From: Cellulomonas sp. Leaf395
GTDB lineage: Bacteria > Actinomycetota > Actinomycetes > Actinomycetales > Cellulomonadaceae
Reading direction: 5' to 3'
DNA: 64,000 bases
Assembly: GCF_001424125.1 (NCBI RefSeq)
Contig: NZ_LMQI01000005.1
Location: 1-64,000 of the forward strand
A model generated the notes under the pieces. It was not told where the DNA came from, did no database searches, and saw nothing but the letters and a program-made list of their open reading frames with translations. Within the stretch, counting starts at the first letter, position 1. Each line of letters opens with the position of its first letter. Shown piece after piece: positions 57,105 through 64,000 of this stretch. The translations under genes were made by a program, and so were the position numbers.

Positions 57105-58258
57105 CACGACATCGACCACCGGTGCACCATCCGTACCCGGTCGGGGATGACTCGTCGCCCGCCACGATGGCCCGTCGCCTGTCCGCCGGTCTGCTCGACC
57201 TGGTGCTGGTGCTGGTGCTCGGCGGCGGGGTTCTCGTCCTCGGCCTGGCCCGGGCCAGCGGTGCTCTGGTGCTGCTGGGCTCGGCGTCCGTCCTGGTGGT
57301 GTCGGTGGCCCAGTGGGTGGCGCACGGCCGGTCGGGCTGGACGGTCGGGCGCCGTACGGTCGGGATCCGCACGCTCGACGTCGAGACGCGTGAGCCGGTC
57401 GGCATGCTCCGCGTGCTGCTGCGCACGGCGGTGATCGCCGCGGGAGCCCTCGCGTTCGGTGTCGGGCTCGTCGTCGTCCTCGCGTCGCCGGTCTTCGACC
57501 GGACGGGACGGCGGCGCGGCTGGCAGGACCGGGCAGCGCGGGACGAGGTGCTGGACGTCCGTGCGGTGCGGGAGCAGGTGGTCGTGCCGCCGCGCGTGCG
57601 TCGTGCCGAGCCCGTGCAGCCGAGGGCGGGACGCCAACCGGTCAGCGTCCCCGGCTGGGCCGCCGCTGGGCCTGGGGCCGGTGGGGAGGGCACGGACTTG
57701 CTCGACCTCCTGTTCGACGAAGCGCGGCCGGCCGCGCTGGTCCTTGCGCCGCTCGCTCCGCAGCGCAGCGGACCCGACCTGGACACGCGCGCCACTCCGG
57801 TCGTGCGCCAGGTCGGCCTCAGCTACGGGCTCGCTCCGGAGCTGGAGATGACCCGGCCGGCCGGCCGCCGGGACGACCTGGTCGCCGCACCGGTCGCCTC
57901 CGCCGTGGTCGACCGCACGGTCGCGGAGATCGAGCTGGGTGACGGGCAGCGCGTCACGATCGCCCGGACGGCGTTGGTGGGCCGCAATCCCGCGTCGGAT
58001 GCGGACGTGCAGCTGGTGCGGGTCGTGGACCCGGCCCGTTCGGTCTCCAAGAACCACCTCCAGATCGGGGTCGAGTCGGGCGGGGTCTGGGTGGCCGACC
58101 GTGGGTCGATCAACGGCACGGTCGTGACGCTGCCGGACGGCGCGCAGGTGGTGTGCCGGGTGGACCAGCAGGTGCGCCTCCGGGTCGGGGCGACCGTGGC
58201 GTTCGGGGACTGCTCCTTCCGGTTGATCCGCGCACCAGGTCACGCCCCGGTGCCCTAG
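57101..58258 (+). CDS. RDD-family membrane protein with C-terminal FHA domain
   Basis: 385 residues. RDD part: TMARRLSAGLLDLVLVLVLG, GRSGWTVGRRTVGIRTLDV and further helices to about residue 130. A ~130-residue linker leads to an FHA domain with ALVGRNP, SVSKNHLQI and DRGSINGTVV. It gives the module a second, membrane-bound phosphothreonine reader. The start overlaps the upstream stop (ATGA). Its TAG stop is also the first part of the TAGGGT -10 of the next gene. Confidence 0.9.
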   Translation: MTRHRPPVHHPYPVGDDSSPATMARRLSAGLLDLVLVLVLGGGVLVLGLARASGALVLLGSASVLVVSVAQWVAHGRSGWTVGRRTVGIRTLDVETREPVGMLRVLLRTAVIAAGALAFGVGLVVVLASPVFDRTGRRRGWQDRAARDEVLDVRAVREQVVVPPRVRRAEPVQPRAGRQPVSVPGWAAAGPGAGGEGTDLLDLLFDEARPAALVLAPLAPQRSGPDLDTRATPVVRQVGLSYGLAPELEMTRPAGRRDDLVAAPVASAVVDRTVAEIELGDGQRVTIARTALVGRNPASDADVQLVRVVDPARSVSKNHLQIGVESGGVWVADRGSINGTVVTLPDGAQVVCRVDQQVRLRVGATVAFGDCSFRLIRAPGHAPVP

Positions 58259-58261
58259 GGT
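58256..58261 (+). promoter_or_regulatory. Leaderless -10 element overlapping the RDD-FHA stop
   Basis: TAGGGT, six bases before the ATG at 58268. Its TAG is the stop codon of the preceding gene, so an internal promoter is embedded in the end of an operon gene. Confidence 0.5.
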
Positions 58262-58267
58262 CGAACC

Positions 58268-59740
58268 ATGGCGGACCGGCGTCCCGCTGTACGGATGCAG
58301 ACGGTCGAGGTGGAGGACGCCACGACCGCGGCCGACCCGTCGCGCCCGGCGGACAGCTCGTCGCCCCAGGACGACGTCACCGTCACCGCCGCGCGACCCC
58401 GCACCGGGGCTCGCATCCTGCGTCGGTGGTGGCCAGTCGCCGCACTGGTCGTGCTCGGTGTCGTCGTGTCAGGCGTCGTGGCCTCGGCGCGGGACCGCGC
58501 GTTCGTGGCTCGCATCGCCGCGGTGCCCGGCCTGGTCCGCCCCCTCGGCGCGGCACCCGAGCCGTTGTGGAAGACCCCCGTGTCCACGCTGCCCGGCACC
58601 GCGCTCGCGGCCGACGGCGCACTCGTCGTGCTCGCGGAGGGTGAGCAGGCCTGGACGGTGACCTCGCACGACGCGGTGTCCGGCGCCCAGCGGTGGGCGG
58701 TCGACGTGGTCCCGGTGTCGGGTGCCGGGTTCGAGGCGACGGCGGCAGTCTGCCCCCCGGTGAGCGGCGATGTCGGCGACCTCGTCGTGTGCCTCGTCCG
58801 GCTGCCCCAGGTGCTCTACTCCGACGAGGCGTCGATCCAGGAGCCGGCCCGGGTCATGGTCGTGCCGCTGTCGGCGCACGACGGGGAGCGCCTCGGTGAC
58901 TGGGAGGTCACGGGGTCGCTCGTCGCCTTCGACCGCATCGAGGACGACCTGGTGATCGGCACGCTCGACGCCGAGGGCCGGATGGTCGCGCAGCGGCGCG
59001 ACGCACGGACCGGGGACGTGGTCTGGTCGATCGTCACGCCCGTCGTGATGAGCGACCCGGTGGTCAGCGACCCGACGGTCGCCGTCGCGGCGACGATGCG
59101 CGTGGAGCCTCCGCTGGTCGTGCTCGGCGGGGGGTCCACGATCGTCCTCGACGTCCAGGACGGCAGCACGCTCCTGGTCGGACCGCGGTTCGGCTCGCTC
59201 CAGGTGGCCGCCCTCGGCGAACGGTTCGCCACGTGGGCTCCGGTCGGTGGAGGGCACGTGCACAGCGTCGACGGCACCGCGCTCTTCGACGTGCAGGGTC
59301 TGCCCGCACAGCTGTCGGCCGATGACGGTTCGCGGCCCGGCACGATCCTCGTCGACGAGGGTCCGCAGGTGTCCGGGGTCGACTCATCGACGGGGGAGCC
59401 CCAGTGGCGCACCCCGACCCAGCTCGATCCGCGGCTGCTGGTCTCGGACCGGTTGGTCGTGTCCGGCGCGGACAGCTACGGCGTCCTGGACGTCACCGAC
59501 GGCTCGATGATCTGGGAGGTCGACACCGGTGCCGTCCTGACCTGGGACCCCATCTCCGACGGCGCGCTCGTCCTCGGTCCCGGGACGTCCCCCGACGGCC
59601 GGCCGGAGCTGTGGGGCCGAGGGCTCGAGGACGGCGTCCGGTACTGGTCGGTCCCGCTGCCGGAGGGGGTGCGCGGGGTCAGCTCCATCGCCGGCCACCT
59701 CGTCGTCCGTACCGAGAACGACCTGATCGTGTACGGCTGA
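58268..59740 (+). CDS. Membrane-anchored PQQ/WD-like beta-propeller protein 1
   Basis: 490 residues. A ~55-residue cytoplasmic start, one membrane helix (WWPVAALVVLGVVVSGVVAS, about 57-76), then an exported propeller made of repeated W/V/G-rich blades (HDAVSGAQRWAVDV, DARTGDVVWSIVTP, DSSTGEPQWRTP, DVTDGSMIWEVDTG). The blades resemble PQQ-binding repeats but show no clear catalytic site. A paralogue follows. The start is leaderless. Confidence 0.85.
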   Translation: MADRRPAVRMQTVEVEDATTAADPSRPADSSSPQDDVTVTAARPRTGARILRRWWPVAALVVLGVVVSGVVASARDRAFVARIAAVPGLVRPLGAAPEPLWKTPVSTLPGTALAADGALVVLAEGEQAWTVTSHDAVSGAQRWAVDVVPVSGAGFEATAAVCPPVSGDVGDLVVCLVRLPQVLYSDEASIQEPARVMVVPLSAHDGERLGDWEVTGSLVAFDRIEDDLVIGTLDAEGRMVAQRRDARTGDVVWSIVTPVVMSDPVVSDPTVAVAATMRVEPPLVVLGGGSTIVLDVQDGSTLLVGPRFGSLQVAALGERFATWAPVGGGHVHSVDGTALFDVQGLPAQLSADDGSRPGTILVDEGPQVSGVDSSTGEPQWRTPTQLDPRLLVSDRLVVSGADSYGVLDVTDGSMIWEVDTGAVLTWDPISDGALVLGPGTSPDGRPELWGRGLEDGVRYWSVPLPEGVRGVSSIAGHLVVRTENDLIVYG

Positions 59741-59753
59741 TCGGCGGATCGTC

Positions 59754-61256
59754 GTGGTCTCGGCTCTGCGGCCGGTGATGCAGCGCGTCGCTCTCGACGA
59801 GGTCGGCGCGGGGGACGACGAGCGCGTCCGGTCGGGGCCACAGCGGCTTCGCGCCGGGGCGGCTCGACTGGGGACCTGGGCCGCCCGTCGTCCCGCCCGG
59901 GCGGTCGTCGCCGCCGTGGGCGTGCTCGCCGTCCTGCTGGCCGCGTTCGTCGCGGCACCGCGCTGGATCAGCAGCCAGGAACGCGAGGCGGTGCTCGGAA
60001 CTGCTCAGTTTCCCGGGGCGCTCCGCCCGCTCGGGTCGGCGCCACGCGAGCGCTGGTCGGCGACGATCGACGGCTCCGTCACCCCCGTCCTCGCCGGTGA
60101 CGTCGTCGTCGCTGCGCAGGGCGCGTCGGCCGGGCGTCGGATCGTCGGGCTGGACGTCGTCGCGGGCCATGAGAGGTGGTCGGTGGCGCTCGATGACTCG
60201 CTCGTCCCCGAGACCGTGCTGTGCCGACCGATCGACGCGGAGCTCGTGTGCGTCGTCGGTCCGGAAGCTCCCTCGGACAGCCGCAGGGTCGTCCCGGACG
60301 ACCCCGACCGACCCGACGCGCCCGGCGCCGAGGTGAGCGAGTCGGTCCTGTTCCGCATCGACCCGGCCGACGGCCGCGTGCTGTCGCGCAGCGCCGTGCC
60401 CGGCTGGGTCGTGGCCACCGCGCAGGTGCGGTCGGACCTCGTGGTGGCGACGTACGCCTGGGGCATGCTTGCCGTGCGACGTCTCGATCCGTCCACGGGT
60501 GCCGAGCGGTGGGAGACCGAGCGGTGGTCGACGTTCCACTCGGCAGGGAGCAGCAGGGTCAGACTCGTGGCTGCCGGCGACCTCGTGATGGCGACCGGCA
60601 ACGAGGTGACGTTGCTGCTCGATGCGCGCACGGGGGAGCGGGTGCCGCGACCTGCGGGGTCGTCGGTGACCGACCACGTCCGCCTCCTCGACGACGGCAC
60701 CCTTGTGCGCACCCGGTTCCGCGTGCGCGACGGGGGCGTCGACGCCGTCTCCGAGCTGTCCCCCGGCCGGGGAGACCCGGTGACCACGGTCCGCGGCACG
60801 CTCGTCCGCCCTGGCGTCAGCGACGGCAGGTCGGGCCTCGTGTTCACGGCGAGCGGCTTGACGGGAAGCCCGTACGGCGGCCGGGTCCGGGCCTATGGGC
60901 CGGGGTCGCCGGAGCCGGTCTGGCGTGCGCTCACCCCGGCGCCCGAGGTGACCGCAGACGTCGCCGGCCGGGTGGTGGTGCGCGGTGGCGGTGCCCTGGT
61001 CGGTCTCGACGCGCTGACGGGCGAGCAGGTCTGGCGCCGGTCGTTCGGGCCGGCGATCGGCCGCACGTTCACCGACGGCGAGCATCTCGTCGTGGAGCGC
61101 GACGCGACGGGCGGGGTCCCGGTGCTCACCGCGCTGTCGCTGGACGACGGGGCGACGGTCTGGGACGCACCGCTGCCCGCCGACGCCCCCCGGCCGCTGC
61201 GGCTGGGCGCGCACCTGTACGCGGTCGGGGACTCGCGACTGGTGGCCTTGCGATGA
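59754..61256 (+). CDS. Membrane-anchored PQQ/WD-like beta-propeller protein 2
   Basis: 500 residues, a paralogue of the preceding protein: cytoplasmic start, membrane helix (VVAAVGVLAVLLAAFVAA, about 51-68), then a propeller sharing the LRPLGSAP start (LVRPLGAAP in protein 1) and blades such as LDVVAGHERWSVAL, LDPSTGAERWETE and LDALTGEQVWRRSF. GTG 59754 starts 13 bases after protein 1 ends; a second GTG/ATG pair near 59775 is possible. It is the last gene of the module. Confidence 0.83.
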   Translation: MVSALRPVMQRVALDEVGAGDDERVRSGPQRLRAGAARLGTWAARRPARAVVAAVGVLAVLLAAFVAAPRWISSQEREAVLGTAQFPGALRPLGSAPRERWSATIDGSVTPVLAGDVVVAAQGASAGRRIVGLDVVAGHERWSVALDDSLVPETVLCRPIDAELVCVVGPEAPSDSRRVVPDDPDRPDAPGAEVSESVLFRIDPADGRVLSRSAVPGWVVATAQVRSDLVVATYAWGMLAVRRLDPSTGAERWETERWSTFHSAGSSRVRLVAAGDLVMATGNEVTLLLDARTGERVPRPAGSSVTDHVRLLDDGTLVRTRFRVRDGGVDAVSELSPGRGDPVTTVRGTLVRPGVSDGRSGLVFTASGLTGSPYGGRVRAYGPGSPEPVWRALTPAPEVTADVAGRVVVRGGGALVGLDALTGEQVWRRSFGPAIGRTFTDGEHLVVERDATGGVPVLTALSLDDGATVWDAPLPADAPRPLRLGAHLYAVGDSRLVALR

Positions 61257-61299
61257 GACGACGAGGTCGCGAGGTTGCGGAACGTCCGGTCGTTCGGGG

Positions 61300-61305
61300 T
61301 ACGGT
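61300..61305 (+). promoter_or_regulatory. Leaderless -10 element of the leuA leader peptide
   Basis: TACGGT, then GAGTTC, then the GTG of the leader peptide. Confidence 0.6.
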
Positions 61306-61307
61306 GA

Positions 61308-63176
<1,869 letters not shown>

Positions 63177-63190
63177 GCGCAGCCCAGAGC

Positions 63191-63223
63191 CACCGACCAG
63201 GCGGACGATCCCGCCGGTCGGTG
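63191..63223. terminator. Hairpin terminator 1 after leuA
   Basis: CACCGACC-A-GGCGG pairs with CCGCC-GGTCGGTG around a six-base loop: 13 pairs. Confidence 0.75.
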
Positions 63224-63225
63224 TG

Positions 63226-63272
63226 CCCGGGGAGGGGTGCGCTCGGCGATCCCGCCCGCGCCCCTCCCCGGG
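63226..63272. terminator. Hairpin terminator 2 after leuA
   Basis: CCCGGGGAGGGG pairs with CCCCTCCCCGGG, directly after the first hairpin. No T-run follows either one. Confidence 0.75.
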
Positions 63273-63343
63273 TCAGCAGTGCTCGGACCTTCCGGACGCG
63301 TGTCCCGGGCTCCGGTGTGGGTGGCGCGGGGGAGAATGAGCCG

Positions 63344-64000
63344 GTGAGCCTCTACCGCGACGAGGCGATCGTCCTGCGCACCCACAAGCTGGGGGAGGCC
63401 GACCGCATCGTCACCCTCCTGACCCGGTCGCACGGGAAGGTCCGTGCCGTCGGCAAGGGGGTGCGCCGCACGTCGTCGAAGTTCGGCTCACGGCTCGAGC
63501 CGTTCATGTACGTGGACCTGCAGCTGAGCACGGGGCGCAACCTCGACATCGTCACGCAAGCCGAGACGCTGGGGCCGTTCGGGCGCCGGATCTGCGAGGA
63601 CTACACGCTCTACACCGCGGGCACGGTCATGCTCGAGACGGCGGACCGCCTGGTCGAGGCCGAGCGCGAACCTTCCCTGCAGCAGTACTGGCTCCTGGTC
63701 GGCGCCGTGAAGGCTCTGGCGTCCCGTGACCACGCGCCCGGTCTGGTGCTCGATTCCTACCTGCTGCGTGCGCTCTCGGTCGCCGGGTGGGCGCCCAGCT
63801 TCACCGACTGCGCGCGCTGTGGGGAGCCCGGGCCGCACACCGCGTTCGCGGTGGCGTCGGGCGGTGCCGTCTGCCGGGCGTGCCGGCCGCCCGGTGCGGC
63901 CGCGCCTGCACCCGAGACGTTCGGGCTCCTGGCCGCGCTGCTTGCGGGAGACTGGTCCGTCGCCGATGCAAGCGCCGAGCGGCACCGCGGCGAGGGCAAT
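63344..64000 (+). CDS. recO: DNA repair protein RecO, 5' part
   Basis: The first 219 residues; the gene runs off the window. [27 protein letters not shown] in parts is the RecO OB fold, followed by the helical part and the zinc-binding [19 protein letters not shown] and CRAC cysteines. RecO helps RecR load RecA onto SSB-covered DNA. GTG 63344 has GAGAAT six bases upstream, the leaderless pattern again. Confidence 0.95.
   Translation, partial: MSLYRDEAIVLRTHKLGEADRIVTLLTRSHGKVRAVGKGVRRTSSKFGSRLEPFMYVDLQLSTGRNLDIVTQAETLGPFGRRICEDYTLYTAGTVMLETADRLVEAEREPSLQQYWLLVGAVKALASRDHAPGLVLDSYLLRALSVAGWAPSFTDCARCGEPGPHTAFAVASGGAVCRACRPPGAAAPAPETFGLLAALLAGDWSVADASAERHRGEGN

Overview
The window is a very GC-rich, gene-dense stretch of an actinobacterial chromosome. 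Gene content, the gene order leuS-degV-comEA-comEC-holA ... rpsT ... lepA-hemW ... hrcA-dnaJ-rsmE-phoH-ybeY-era ... leuA-recO, frequent GTG starts and many leaderless transcripts suggest a relative of Cellulomonas (Micrococcales). The genus is inferred from gene content only. I see no rRNA, tRNA, CRISPR array, insertion sequence or prophage, and no gene-free stretch longer than about 220 bases.

Layout. 0.1-9.8 kb holds single-gene units: a CHAD protein, a lipoprotein, an OhrR-like regulator, an F420-type oxidoreductase, a membrane phosphoesterase, a secreted lectin-VanY fusion, a DtxR/MntR-like regulator and an MFS exporter. A HerA-like ATPase (9.7-11.4 kb) diverges from leuS, which starts the run leuS, degV, comEA, comEC, holA (11.5-19.5 kb). 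From 19.5 to 22.7 kb there is an accessory block: two related EAL proteins (one with its key residues, one degenerate), a 47-residue secreted peptide gene, and an XRE-HTH/TPR regulator that resembles the RRNPP peptide-sensing family. From 22.9 to 28.1 kb come rpsT, a PemK/MazF-like protein, an ATP-grasp/alpha-E/transglutaminase operon carrying two tandem 18-codon mini-ORFs, and a mycothiol-isomerase-like protein. 28.2-41.1 kb is housekeeping: translation (lepA, ybeY, rsmE, era), haem (hemW) and heat shock (hrcA with CIRCE, dnaJ), with a few membrane proteins and a DUF3097 protein.

41.1-61.3 kb is a large envelope and signalling module: an alpha/beta hydrolase, then PP2C phosphatase, FHA protein, Ser/Thr kinase, a 2030-residue Ig/FN3 surface protein, MoxR ATPase, DUF58 protein, a transglutaminase-fold membrane protein lacking its catalytic Cys and His, an RDD-FHA protein and two propeller proteins. 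Most junctions are ATGA or GTGA overlaps, so kinase, phosphatase and phosphothreonine readers are probably made together. The window ends with leuA, preceded by a leucine-rich leader peptide and attenuator hairpin, and the 5' part of recO.

Expression. At 16 starts a TANNNT-like hexamer sits 6-8 bases upstream of the start codon with no room for a ribosome binding site, which fits leaderless mRNAs. This pattern also helped choose starts. The most interesting candidates are the secreted-peptide/RRNPP-like pair (21.1-22.7 kb), the tandem translationally coupled mini-ORF repeat (26.47-26.58 kb) and the pseudo-transglutaminase in the kinase module.
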